This document shows positions 32,503-43,625 of a DNA stretch of 64,000 bases, in pieces. The notes below the pieces were generated by a model, which had not been told where the DNA came from, ran no database searches, and saw only the letters and a list, made by a program, of their open reading frames with translations. A program made the position numbers and the translations under genes. Position 1 is the first letter of the stretch. Each line of letters starts with the position of its first letter. This DNA is from Hymenopus coronatus (lineage: Eukaryota; Arthropoda; Insecta; Mantodea; Hymenopodidae). The stretch lies in the NCBI GenBank assembly GCA_030762935.1, contig CM060895.1:28448501-28512500 (forward strand), in the 5' to 3' direction.

Positions 32503-34983
32503 CAGTGTTTCCCAACCTTTTGAAGTTCACGGCACCCTTGGGAATAGCATTAAACACCAGGGGCACCTTGAATTAAAAGAAAATTGAGCTTAATATGTTA
32601 ATTTATTGAAATATTATATAATAATAACGTACACCATAACATAATACAGTAAACTTTACTACAATCACTGAGTAAAAATACATCAATAAATTTTGTTCGA
32701 TTAATGATTAATGTGAAACTTGTGATTGATGCTTAGAGCACAGATATGTGATATCTGGTCTTACAGTTGACAGTGAAACATGCAAATCATCCTCAAGGTT
32801 ATTCAGTCTATTTCTTGCGTTGCATTTTATTGTCACCATAGCAGAGAAGGCTTGCTCGCATAGATAGGATGTTGAAAAGGGCAAAAGTGCGTTAATTGCT
32901 TTCTTCATTAGGTTAGGGTACTCCTCTCTCCGTTGAAGCCAAAAACTAGCCACCAATGCCTCACTCTTGATGAACTTACCTTTGAGTGTGGAATCAGCGC
33001 AAAGATCAATAAATTCATCTCGTTCGCAAGCAGTGAAATCTATTTCCTCTGCACTATATACGAAATCAAATGGTGAGACAACCCAGTCGAGATTCGTAGT
33101 TGAAATAGTTGGAAAGTACGCATCTATTGCATCTTGCAATCTTGATAAGTGATCACAAATGCGGTCTTTCAGTTTACCCAGATATTTATCTCCTGCCACA
33201 TTAAGAAGAGATGGAAAGTTCGATAAATTTCCTTTTTGAACTGCAGACTTCCAAGAACTAAGTTTTCTTTTAAAACCTTTCATTTTATTGGTTGAGGAGA
33301 TTATTGTTTCATGTTGACCCTGCATCGAAACATTCAGTTCATGCGGCTTATGAAAAATATCTGCCAGATATGACAGTTCAAAACACCAAGAATCACTTAG
33401 TAAGAGCTCATGAAATGTGTCTTGATTTTCATCCTTAAAAAAAGTTTTTAGCTGTTCTTTAATTTCGAGAAACCGGTTCAATACACGACCCCGCGACAAC
33501 CACCTTACTTCTGTGTGAAGTAACAAAGAGGTATGAGCTGCATCCGTTGCGCGACATAACTGTTCAAAAATTCTGCACTTTAAAGGTCGAGACTTCATAT
33601 TTCACCATTTTCACAACTTGGTTAAACACTTCAGCAAAATCTTCATTACACGCTTTCATGACTAATGCCTCTCTATGCAGAAAACAGTGAGTTATAATAA
33701 TGGATGGATTTTCATTGAGAGCTCTGGCAGTAAAACCTTTAATTTTCCCAGACATAGATGGTGCACCATCTGTACATATACCACAAGTCTTTCCATGAAA
33801 GATCGTGGTCATTGAGATAGGAATTAATAGAAACGAAAATATCATGGCCTGTGGTTGTAGTCTCCAGCGGTCTACAGAACAGAAACTGTTCACTAATATA
33901 TTTTTTTCATCCATATATATCTGATAAAACCAAGGAGTTGCGGTTTGTCACCAATATCGAGACTCTCATCTACTTGCAAAGCAAATGTTCTATAAGTTTT
34001 TATTTTCTCCGTGACTTGTTCGTTGATATTGCATGACATTTCAGATATCCTGCGGCTGATTGTGTTGTTGGACAGAGGAACTTTCGAAATTTGGTTAGCT
34101 GCTCCTTCGCCAAGTATTGTTGAAACTATAACTTGACATGCAGGGCCAATGATTTCCTCTCCAAGAGTATGAGGTTTCTCTTTTTTAGCTATCAGTTCTG
34201 CTACTTCAAATGAGGCTTCAAGAGCAGTTTTACCTTTGGTCATTCTCTTTACCATTCGCACAGCTGTTTTCTTCTCCCCTTCTAATATATGTGAAAAATA
34301 CATTAAACTTTTCTGTGACACACTAGGATGCTTTGTTGTAAGATGCCGCTTCAGTTTGCTAGGTACCATGGCCTCGTTGCTAAGTGTTTCACCACAAACT
34401 AAACACACAGGGATAGGGGTTTCCTCGTTGTTATTCCACTTAAATCCATACACTAAGTAACTGTCCTGGTATGTTCTTTTCTTTCGTTTGTCTTCTTTAT
34501 GTGGTGAATTCGACAGTCCGGGAGAAACTGTAAGATTTGGCTTCTTAAAGCAAGCAGTAGGAGCAGACTGTTCACTTTCACTGTCCTGGCATTTACATTT
34601 AACAATGAACTTATCCATAGCTAAATCAACGCGAGGAAGACAACTGAAAGCGCAAAGTGGCGTACACTTTTATATATTCATCTGTCGAAGTCTCGGGAAT
34701 GTTCGTGAGGAAGCGAGTAGTCTCGGGAATGTTCGGCAGGGTATATCTGTAATGCCATCTGTGGGATACTAGTATAACTGAATTATTGAAATGAATCGAC
34801 CACTATCACCATCTGCCGTGCATGAGAGTAATTGATTTGACTTATTTTATTTCAAGACCTTACAAGACTTAAGGCTTCAGTAGAAGGTATTTTTTTTTTT
34901 TGTTTATCTCAATATCTCGCGGCACCCCTTAGCCAATCACACAGCACCCTAGGGTGCCGGGGCACACCGGTTGGGAACCGTTG
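32503..34983 (-). mobile_element. Buster-type hAT transposon, 2481 bp, with intact ends
   Basis: CTCTAGAG flanks the element exactly (32495-32502 and 34984-34991), an 8-bp target duplication of the nnnTAnnn type described for Buster-family hATs. Ends are imperfect inverted repeats: CAGTGTTTCCCAACC on the left against the complement of GGTTGGGAACCGTTG on the right, then a shared GGCACCC. The transposase lies on the reverse strand and is broken by two frameshifts, so the copy should be inactive. Confidence 0.93.
32708..34618 (-). pseudogene. hAT transposase (ZBED5-like), two frameshifts
   Basis: Three consecutive reverse-strand frames make up about 640 residues, near full length for this family. 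Frame 1 (34618-33893) carries a BED zinc finger CLVCGETLSNEAM...H..TKH at residues about 73-100 and LQVDESLDIGDK with the first catalytic Asp near residue 217. Frame 2 (33914-33564) has GICTDGAPSMSGKIKGF with the second Asp. Frame 3 (33598-32708) has LLLHTEVRWLSRGRVLNRFL, then SYLCEQAFSAM near its end with the catalytic Glu and the hATC dimerisation segment. The three acidic residues are all present; the damage is the shifts near 33900 and 33590. Vertebrate ZBED5/FAM200 genes derive from relatives of this family (established knowledge). Confidence 0.9.
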
Positions 34984-34991
34984 CTCTAGAG

Positions 34992-35505
34992 CAATGTCTT
35001 CATCTTCAGCTGCAGGAAGTGACCTATTAAGATAAAACTTGTGTATGGTTATCTAGTTCTCTAGGATTTGCAGTGAAATTTTAAAATGTTAAAGGCTTGG
35101 TTGATTTACAGAGCCTAGGAACCATTTCAGATATACCAGTGGAATTTGGAAGCAAATATTTGTAAAATATTACAAAAAACAAAAATAAAGCTTAAAAGTT
35201 ACTGTTAAAATCACTGTTACTCATTAAAATGTCACTGTTGCTTAAACTAACCAATACATTTATCGCATAGAGCATCAACATCATTCATAACAATATTTTT
35301 GCCTTCTGGAGTCAAGGTGACAACATGTCGGCAAGGCAGGCAAAGAAAGGTGGCGATTTTGTGAAAAATATGCATTCTTTTTCACTTGAAAGGAAATGCC
35401 TTCCTCGACTTTACAGAGCTGCTATATGATGCAAAAGAGATAAGATGGTCACCATATATTGCGATTACACCTTGCGGCCAAATCGCTGAAGGCCTGTGAA
35501 TGGCT
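34992..35505. other. unassigned DNA
   Basis: Right flank of the hAT element, up to the Gypsy LTR. Nothing recognised. Confidence 0.5.
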
Positions 35506-35761
35506 TACTTCGTAATTCATAGCTGATTGTTGGTTACCACTGTTATACCTATGCATTAGTAGATATGTATGCCAGTGGCAACCTCTTTTGGCATAGCAAT
35601 TGTGATTGTTACACCTGTGTGAGTAAACACATGTTCTTTCGCTATTCTGTGACAGTGAAGTTTGCATTGTGACACCTGGGTTGATTTTACACGTGCGATT
35701 GTTCTGTAAATTTCCCATCACATGATCAACAGGTATAACAAGGAGAATGAAGCCCTACACA
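35506..35761 (+). repeat. 5' LTR (partial) of a Ty3/Gypsy element
   Basis: It matches 38311-38552 and its continuation after a SINE at 38848: CATAATTCATA-type start, GTGATTGTTACACCTG, TTTCCCATCACATGATCAAC, then AGGTATAACAAGGAGAATGA. The CAGGTATAA block is the presumed TATA box of the LTR. Confidence 0.72.
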
Positions 35762-36600
35762 GGTTGGCCGATGGACTGTCTGCCCTCGGGCAGGTACTCA
35801 GGGTTGAGCCCAGCCAGAGCCTCCGCATATTTCCGAGCTGCCAGTTCGGACACTCCTCCGACACCTGCACAGCCTCCGCCCGATGCCACTATTGTGGTGC
35901 AAGATGTCTCACAGCCGCCTACACCTACCACAGCCTGACTCGTTGCCCCGTGTACTGTGCTACTTGCAACAGTGCAGATCACTACATGAGCCAAATAGTA
36001 TGCCCCAGATATTCTCACAGACAGATGCCAGTCACTCACCTGCCACACGCCATGCCACCACAACCAGCCTTATAGCTGCCACCTCCCGTGCTACTTCCTC
36101 GCATACACAAGACCAACCACAGACCTCCACACTAACACAACTACAAGCCGACATCACAGCCAACATAGCCAAACTCCAGCATCTACAACAAACCATGAAG
36201 ACCACCACCGACCGTATCATCACATGGGAGGAAGCCTTGACAGGCACTCTTGCGGACTTTCAGGAAACTTCTCGCAGCCTCCAAGCATCCCCTCCAGCAG
36301 AATACACCGGGAGAACGTTGCCTTACGAGACCACATCAACAAGAGCCTTGAGAAGGTGGTATACTACATAAATAATTCACACCTCTACAAGGTTCACAAA
36401 CAACTCGACAAAATGCTCCAGCAGCAGACACATGGTTTAACCATCCACCTTCAAGACATGACACAACAACTGACAGCAGCTGTACATTACTGTCCTAACA
36501 GCCTATGGTTTGGAGCTTCTCCGGCAATGCCTCCCAGAGAGTACCAACTCTTTTGCAAGGAGGTGAAAATTTGGGTTCACATACTCTCACCATGTTGATG
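35762..36600 (+). pseudogene. retroelement gag-like ORF with zinc knuckles
   Basis: The open stretch has a damaged CCHC knuckle (CQFGHSSDTC, first Cys of the motif lost), then CHYCGARCLT and a clear C-x2-C-x4-H-x6-C (CATCNSADHYMSQIVC) in the first 100 residues. It continues with a Pro/Thr-rich linker and, in the next frame, a coiled-coil-like LQADITANIAKLQHLQQTMK. Multiple knuckles of this kind are commoner in non-LTR ORF1 proteins than in Gypsy gag, so this may be a foreign or chimeric gag. It lies directly after the 5' LTR and before Gypsy pol. Confidence 0.55.
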
Positions 36601-38270
36601 GTTAGGGACCTGGAGAAGGATTGAATAGTGAGAGATTAGCTTTGCCCGAAAGACAAATGAGAGCTGGGAAATGTCCTGGTCTTATGTGGTTATTACCGCT
36701 GCTTCGTGAAAGGTTTCTCCAACATCGCGAAACCCCTCACTCGTCTAATGGAAGAGCCCCGGCCTTTCCTGTAGTCAGAAGATACAGTCTGGTGCTTAAA
36801 TCAGCACAGTGCAATGCACCTATTTTAGGATTTCCATAACATGGTAGTCACTATTGTACACACTGATGCCAGCAACACCGGCATTGGAGTCATTCTATCC
36901 CAGGTCCAGGATGACCAAGAGCGTGCCTATAAGACGCTCTCCAAGGCTGAAAAGAACTGCTGCATTAACCTGAACTCTTGACAGTAGTAAAGGTGCTGGA
37001 GCACTTCCACAAGTACCTTTATGGTCAGCTATTCCACCTGAGGACTTTCCACCCCACCCTCATCTGGCTGTTGAACTTCAAGAACTGGAGGACGAGACAT
37101 TCTGTTGGGTCCAGAAGTTCCAAGAGTACAACTTCATATCAGAACATTGCAAAGGTAGCTGCCACAACAATGTAGATGCCATGTTATGATGACCTTGTCC
37201 AGAGGAGTGTTACCACTGCACCAAGGTTGAGGAGAAGGAGCGTGTTGCAGCTGTCTGTCATTTCAGTAGTGCCTGCAGCTGGCATACACTGACTTGGCAC
37301 CAAAAATGGAGGCAGGGACTTGACCGAGCTGGGAAAACAGCATACCCAGGAGTAGTGTGTACAAGTCCTATTGAGCCCAATGGAGCAAGATGGTAGAAGC
37401 CCTGGTGGAAATATGCGCAGGGACTTAGGGAGGACATTTGGGACCCAACCAAACAGTACTACGGGCAGACACTGATAGGTGGTGCCACCAATGTCACGTG
37501 TTTGCAGCAAGTCGCAGGCTGGGAGCTCCTTTTGAAACCTGGGCCATTCCCTGTGTCAGACAGGGGCAACAAGTATTCTGTTGGTTCCCATGGATTACTT
37601 CACCAAGTAGTCGAAAGTTACCAACATTCCTAACCAGAAGGCCAAGACCACCATGAACTGCCTGGTAGAAGAACTCTTGTCCTAAGAGGTACCTTTGGAG
37701 CTGCTCAGTGATCATGGTAGCAACTTTGAGTCTAACAGGATAGAAGAGACACTGGAGGGACTTGGAATGCAGAAGATGCACACAATAGCTCTTCACCCAC
37801 AGTCAGATGATATGGTTGAGCAGTACATCAAGACTCTAGAAGAACATTTGAGGAAGGTTATGGCCAATCATCAGAGAGATTGGGATATGAGGGTGTTACT
37901 TTTCTTGCTGGCCTTCTGCTCTTCAACCCATGACACTGCCAGGTTGACACCAGCTAGTTTGGTATTTGGTAGAGAGCTTCATCTTCCATGTTTCCTGATG
38001 TTTTGAAGTCCTCCTGGGACAGAACAGCCAGCAGTCATCTACTTGGAGAATCTCGTACATCAGCTTTATATGACATTGTATGAGATGGTGCTTCCGCACA
38101 TCCAGATAGCGAGCAATCAGATAAATACCCTTTACGACCAGCAACAGCCCAAGTTTTCAGCAGGGCGATTTGGTGTGGCTATCCAGAGGCTGCCCTGAGA
38201 GAAAGGGCTAGTAATCGGAATGACCAAGCCTGTGGAAGGAGCAGTGTAACTGCTCTGTGGCTGATATTGC
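36601..38270 (+). pseudogene. Ty3/Gypsy pol remnant (RT end, RNase H, integrase)
   Basis: Pieces in order, with many frame changes: MVRDLEKD, VLCGYYRCFVKGFSNIAKPL (about 36670-36735; the RT thumb), TIVHTDASNTGIGVILSQVQ (about 36855-36915; RNase H with its first Asp), YKTLSKAEKNCCI, then integrase: VPMDYFTK (about 37587), VPLELLSDHGSNFES (37692-37735; catalytic Asp in SDHGSNF), ALHPQSDDMVEQYIKTLEEH (37789-37850; the H-P-Q-S-x-x-M-V-E block with catalytic Glu) and RDWDMRVLLFLLAF. Most of RT, with the catalytic Asp pair, is missing. Confidence 0.85.

Positions 38271-38272
<2 letters not shown>

Positions 38273-38306
<34 letters not shown>
38273..38306 (+). repeat. (TG)n microsatellite
   Basis: About 17 TG units lie between the pol remnant and the 3' LTR, where the polypurine tract would be expected. 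Confidence 0.9.
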
Positions 38307-38309
<3 letters not shown>

Positions 38310-38310
38310 A

Positions 38311-38885
38311 CGCTTCATAATTCATATCTGATTGTTGCCATTCATTGTTACACAGCTGCATTAATGGACTCGTGTGTGGGCATCAATTTCTTTTGACATT
38401 GTATCTGTGATTGTTACACCTGCCTGAGTGGACACAAGTTCTGTCACTAGGTTCTTTGATGTTGATACCCTCATTGTTACACCTGTATTGGTTTTGCATG
38501 TGTGACTGTTTCTGGAAATTTCCTGTCACATGATCAACAGGTATAAAAAGGGCCCCCTCTGTGGTGTAATGGTTACCATGCTGACTTCAAATACCCAAGG
38601 TCGCGGGTTCAAACCCGGCGGAGGATGATGGATTTTTTCGGGTGTAAAAATCATTAGCATGGCTTCCTTCAGAAGGGAAGTGAAGCCGTTGGTCCCGTGT
38701 CATAGATTTACAGCACGTAAAAGAACCTCAAGCCTGATAGAGAAGCCTCTAAGCAAAATTAGGTGGTCTTTCACGCCCAATGTAGAATGGGACGCTGAGA
38801 ACCTCAGTAGTTAAAGAGCATCCATAAATAACACACCATTTACATTTAGGTATTAAAAGGGGAATGAAGCCTTGCCCAGAGTTAA
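38311..38885 (+). repeat. 3' LTR of the Ty3/Gypsy element, interrupted by a SINE
   Basis: It matches the 5' LTR up to AGGTATAAAAAGGG (38539-38552), is interrupted by SINE A, and resumes with AGGTATTAAAAGGGGAATGA (from 38848), matching the 5' copy again to about 38885. Its far end is unclear because hAT-like sequence begins near 38930. Confidence 0.72.
38553..38847 (+). mobile_element. SINE family A copy, full length, with 14-bp duplication
   Basis: AGGTATAAAAAGGG (38539-38552) and AGGTATTAAAAGGG (38848-38861) flank the insert. The head TGGTGTAATGGTTACCATGC with GCGGGTTCAAACCC forms clear A and B boxes of RNA polymerase III, better preserved than in the 21.7 kb copy. The body is the family A body. 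Confidence 0.9.
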
Positions 38886-38929
38886 GTTTTCACTAGAAAT
38901 GCTTCAAGTGCTACAGCTGAGTGAATTTC

Positions 38930-39540
38930 AATGGGAAATTCATAGCAAGGAGTAATTGTTGCTGCAGCAAACATTGAAAAGAGCATTGAAGAAAGACAAT
39001 TATTTGCGGGCAGATTCTGATTGTAATCAGTTTTTTGAAGAAATAAAGAATAGTTGCTGGAGAAAAAGAGAGTTTTTGTTATAATATTTTGCAGTGCCAG
39101 AGATGAACAGAATTTTGCAGCATTGCTTTTTGATAAGCTTCAAAGTCATCAGACCTAGCTTCTTTGAAAGGCAGTAGGAAACATATTAGCTCTCCAAGAG
39201 TAGTCTCATATATTTTTTTAATTATATGACTTTCCTTCCTTAAAAGCACCTACTTGATTTCATCCATAGCTTCTTGAACTGAAGCTAGCATATATAGTAA
39301 GAGTATTCCACTATACCTGCACTTCCTGTTTTAAAGACTTCCATAGTATGTTAGTTAAGCCCTCCTTCTTAAAATATGCCATCAGCGATTTATTAGCATC
39401 AATTGTCTCTCTTACACAAATTAGGTCAGAGTGTACAAAGAGAAACTACTGCTTAAAAATGTGTTACAGAAGTATGTTGAAACAATGACAAGCACAGGAA
39501 AGTCTGTAAGGGCTGCAAAATATTTGATCCCCTATCTGAA
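38930..39540 (-). pseudogene. hAT transposase internal fragment
   Basis: Reverse-strand pieces: ANKSLMAYFKKEGL (about 39370-39410), SLKQEVQV.WNTL (about 39310-39350), EGKSYN/ESHIIKKIYETTLGE in the next frame (about 39195-39240), and LICFLLPFKEARS (about 39150-39190). The K-Q-E-V-x-T-R-W-N and F-L-x-P-F-K-E-A blocks are typical of the hAT core. It has frameshifts and lacks both ends. Confidence 0.6.
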
Positions 39541-39964
39541 ATAAAATGTGTACATGTTCAATGGAGATTCCCAAACCCGCAAATCACTCTAATATTTCTT
39601 TTAAAATATTTGCCCCAGTTTTCTCTTCATCAGGAAATGGTGTAGTAAATAAGACCCTGTTTTCCTTTTCAAACGGTGTTCAACTATCAATGCAGAGACC
39701 ATGTGTAAGTTGTTTAAAGAAAATCATTCATCCACATGTAACTTTGTAGACAAATTTGCTCTTTGACTATGGCAAGTTCAATCCTTGGGGATCCAGGTGA
39801 TGTCAATTGCTCTATTTTTATAGGAGTAGAATGGGGCAGAATCTTGCATATACCTAGAGCCACATTTGGATATTCTGCACCAAGTCCTATATGGAGCTTT
39901 GAAAGATTTTTTAAACCCTAACTCTTGCACTATGTTGAACAGTTGCAGAACCTTGTAATTTAGG

Positions 39965-40420
39965 AAAAGTAGATAGAAGACACAGTTGTAGGAATATTTT
40001 TAAAAGTTCAAATATCTTAACTGTCCCATGGATATATATTTATGAGAGTGTAAAGCAAATTTTACAAGATCTAGATGTATCCAAAAATAGTAATATACAT
40101 TCATATATTTTGAGAAACCATGACGACTATTACAGAACAGCTCTTAGAGGTACATTAAATAATAGAGACTTGGATAGCCTGGGAAAAGAATTATATAACA
40201 GATTACCAAAAGAAATAAAAGAAATTCGTAACACTAAAGTGGCTCTAAGCACAATAAAAAAATATTTATTTGAGAATGCATATTACAACATGGAAGAGTA
40301 CAAATGTAAATTGTAAATATACATTGTAATCATGTACTTAGATTTAAACATTGACATGTCCTTTATTGAACATTTTAAAGGATGAATAAAATGAATTATA
40401 ACATTAATGCTGCAGCATAC
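39965..40420 (+). pseudogene. Jockey-type LINE ORF2 C-terminus (LINE-B type)
   Basis: Coding pieces SCRNIFKSSNILTVPWIYIY (about 39980-40040) and the open stretch 40110-40316 (YRTALRGTLNNRDLDSLGKE, YNRLPKEIKEIRN, YYNMEEY near its end) correspond in order to the C-terminus of the Jockey-type LINE at 49.5-51.4 kb (CREHFKKLNILTFPSLYI ... FYSVEEY). A short AT-rich 3' UTR follows. 5'-truncated. Confidence 0.7.
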
Positions 40421-40879
40421 TTATGATATGCTTTTTGAAGCAGGTATGTGGCTTTCATTTGTTTGTCATCTCCTTTCCAAACAGCTATTCTCTTCAAGCT
40501 GGTTATTGAATATTTTAATACAACCTCTTTGTTTACATTATACGTGGTTTATTATCCATCCTGTCAATCTGCTCTGAACTGTTTCTATACATCTCCTCTA
40601 TCCTACCATGTCTGTCTTGTATTTGTGACTCACATGCTAGATTGGTAGCATAGCTCTGACAAACCTGGCTGCTTGAGTGTTACTGTGTTGCACATAGTGC
40701 TGTAATACAACTTTTTGCACCTGGGTGTACAACTCCCCAAACTCATGGTATGTTTGTTTTGTGTGTTGTCTGTTTCTACCTGTGTATAGTGGCACATCCC
40801 CTATTACATTTACCCCTGCCAGCTAGTACAGCAGACTCATACTCAACTTATTTCTGATCTCTTGTGATCTGTTGAGCTA
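40421..40879. other. unassigned DNA
   Basis: Nothing recognised between the LINE tail and the hAT fragment. Confidence 0.45.
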
Positions 40880-41110
40880 TTATCCTGTCATGCAGCACTC
40901 AATGACAATTCCTATGACCACAGCTGAAGGAGAAAGAAGTTTCTCAACCCTTATGAGAGAGAAAAACAATTTTTACACAACACAATGGGCCAGGAAAAAC
41001 TCAATATATTAGTAATGTTGTCAATTTGTATGTAACAGCAAATCAATGCAATTCCTGACAACCAAGGACATTAAAGTGCTTGCTGGGAAAACTCAGGAGA
41101 ATGAAATGCA
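40880..41110 (+). pseudogene. hAT dimerisation-domain fragment (ZMYM1-like)
   Basis: HSMTIPMTTAEGERSFSTLM followed by REKNNFYTTQWARKTQYISN is the hATC block with its A-E-x-E-R-S-F-S core, in which the Glu corresponds to the third catalytic residue of hATs. A frame change follows. It is a different lineage from the Buster-type copy. Confidence 0.62.
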
Positions 41111-41184
41111 CCTACATATGAGATATTTTAGTTACAACAACTGAATCTTGTGCCTCTCCTAGAATTTTTCCCACCAGCCACTAC

Positions 41185-41605
41185 TGGACCATCATGTGTG
41201 TGTGTGTGTATGTGTGTGGGCATGTATGTCTGTGTGCATGCATGCATGCATGCATGCATGTGTGTGTGTGTGTGTGTGTAGGCAGTATAGCTCAAAAAAG
41301 AAAAGTATGTTATATACCAAACTGGTGGGGAAAGTTTTACATTCCTCCAAATGTCCAAAATGAAAATTTCACTGGAAATATACGTTTTGAAATCCCCTGA
41401 TTTCAAACGAAGCATTTTTAGAGAGAAGGTGTATGTGCATAAAATTAAAAAACAAAAAAGTTTGGTGAAATCAAGCTTGCTACTTAAGTTCAACATCTTC
41501 CAGAGATACCATACAAGTGTTTTTGAGAAAATCTCCCTTGCAAACTACTTACATGGAAAATATTTTTATTGTGTAAAAATGTCTCTAAAAACATTAATTA
41601 AACTG
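41185..41605 (+). repeat. R1 fragment with expanded (TG)n/(GCAT)n tract
   Basis: The microsatellite (41191-41280) is followed by GGCAGTATAGCTCAAAAAAG, then the order is scrambled: the ATTTCACTGGAAATATACGTTTTG block, normally upstream of the tract, comes after it, followed by TTTCAAACGAAGCATTTTTAG, AACATCTTCCAGAGATACC and CTTACATGG. This suggests two overlapping or rearranged copies. Confidence 0.65.
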
Positions 41606-41609
41606 TTTC

Positions 41610-41680
41610 TGTGGTTGAATGGTCAGTGTTCTGTCCTCTCTACCAGGAGGTTCCATTCACTAATGGGTGAGGAATTTTTC
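41610..41680 (+). repeat. tRNA-like SINE fragment
   Basis: GTGGTTGAATGGTCAGTG resembles an A box and GGAGGTTCCATTC a B box, about 35 bases apart. It lies where R1 sequence breaks off. Confidence 0.4.
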
Positions 41681-41836
41681 TTTAACTAAAATATTTACTA
41701 TTTTCTGCAAAATCAGTAAAAATGAAATTGAGTTTATTTATATACATGGCTCATGTTTGTAAAATATGATACACAATTTTTTCAAAATCCAATGTGAGCG
41801 GAATATTTTTTCAAAGTACAGCTTTTAATTTTTTAC

Positions 41837-42994
41837 TTGCTCTACACGTACTATGCACATAGTGTATAGCGAAGTAATTGCAATCCACCCAAAAATTGTA
41901 TACCGAACTTTCATCGGAAATACATGTTTTGAGACCCCTGATTCCGAAAAAGTATTTTTAGATAAAGGTCCTTTCGTGTGTCTGTGGACAGCATGCCTCA
42001 AAAACGAAAAGGCTGTTAAATACCAAACTTGGTATTTAAGTTTGGTATCTTCCAAAGAGTAACACAAAGATTTTCAAGAAAATGCCCCTACCCCAAACTA
42101 CCCTTTACATGGAACACTTTTTTAAAATTTTGATTTTCTCTAAAATGGCTCTAACAATTTTAATTAAAATACTTTATGTTTAAGATATTTTTATGTCAAA
42201 CGAAATGTACATCTTGAATTTTCTGGGAATAGCCTCTGAACACCTCTTCATTCTGGATGACTTTTTTATAACTGGAAAATCATAAGAGATATACAAAAAC
42301 TTGCCACACAAAAAATGTAGTCATTAAAACACACAATTTATGTCATATACATTTTTTTTTATAGAGATTATCGGTTTCAATTTTAAGCCACTTAGCTTTT
42401 CTCAAATGGGAAGACATCTTTGTACTTGTTTCTCATTTGTTTACTCCTGGAAACCAAAGAGATTGGAATTTTTCACACAGTGAGATCGGTTTTAAAGGAT
42501 GAGACTATTGCTTTAGTCTGAACATTTTCTTATTTTGTTTCTATTTATGAGGAACTAGTAATAAGACTAATTCTGCTTATGTTTATCTTAATTAGCACGA
42601 TGTAGATAACATATTAATGTTTTGAATAAATGGTTTGCAAAATAGCTAGAGGACTTCATGTGAATGGAACACATTAGATTTTTTCCTTCAAATTACAAGG
42701 AATCAAAAAATAAGGACAATTTCTGCTAATGTTTATCTTGATAAGCATGAAATAGATAGAAGAATATGCTTATTAGCAATAATTTGTTACAGGGATTTAG
42801 AGAAAGTCATGTGAATGGAACACATCAGATTTTTTCCCTTCTATTTACAAGGAACCAAGTAATAAGGACAATTTCTGTTAATGTTTATATCTTAATTATC
42901 ATGAAGTAGATAGAAGAATAAGCTTTTTAGCAATAATTTTTTTCAGAGATGTAGAGAAAGTCATGTGAATGGAACACATGAGATATTTTACAAT
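41837..42994 (+). repeat. R1 dispersed repeat with a threefold tail
   Basis: A full 5' part (GCTCTACACGTACTATGCACATAG palindrome, CCAAAAATTG block, short GT tract) is followed by three tandem versions of the last ~150 bp: about 42538-42686, 42686-42838 and 42838-42994, each ending CATGTGAATGGAACACAT. Confidence 0.85.
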
Positions 42995-42999
42995 TAAAA

Positions 43000-43475
43000 T
43001 GTATTTAAAATCAGTTTTTACTATGATTTGATGTCTGAGAACATTTTTTTAACTTAACTTTATTTACTTTCTGCTCATGTAACCATACAGAAGAATACAG
43101 TGCAGCCAAATTATCTATCTTGCATCACTTAATGCTGTGGTACCAACAGTGTCTTTGTCAGTAATTTACATTAATTATACAATTATGGACACTGTTTATC
43201 CCAAATTAAGATGACTAGCTGCATGTACTAAACACTAACTCACTCATTAACTAAGCCTAGCATAAAACTAATCACTGCATGAAGTGGTAGACCTACTCAT
43301 GTCTTCCACAAGTTCCTGGAAAGGGTCTGCTGAACGATTTTTGGTATCATTATGGCACAAATTGTAAGCATCTAAATATTCCTGTCAAATACCATAGAGG
43401 TTACCAGGGAGATTCAGTATTATTGGTGTGCACATTTGTCAGTATGTCAACAAAGTGCTGAGAATGATTTACTGC
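43000..43475. other. unassigned DNA
   Basis: Nothing recognised. Confidence 0.45.
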
Positions 43476-43584
43476 AACATTCCTATTTATTATTATTATT
43501 ATTATTATTTATTAATTATTATTATTTATTATTAATTATTATTATTATTATTATTATTTATTAATTATTATTATTTATTATTAA

Positions 43585-43615
<31 letters not shown>

Positions 43616-43625
43616 TATTATTATA
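43476..43625 (+). repeat. (ATT)n microsatellite, ~150 bp
   Basis: Long run of TTA/ATT units broken by TTAATTATTATT interruptions that themselves repeat at about 60-bp intervals, suggesting slippage plus local duplication. Confidence 0.92.

Noticed and set aside
35755..36063. 102-residue reverse-strand frame rich in Gly, Val and Cys
   Set aside because: It is the antisense reading of the zinc-knuckle gag-like frame and has no motif of its own.
42538..42994. CRISPR-like array, because of three regularly spaced repeats
   Set aside because: The whole 150-bp units are similar, with no unique spacers, and the context is a eukaryotic transposon.
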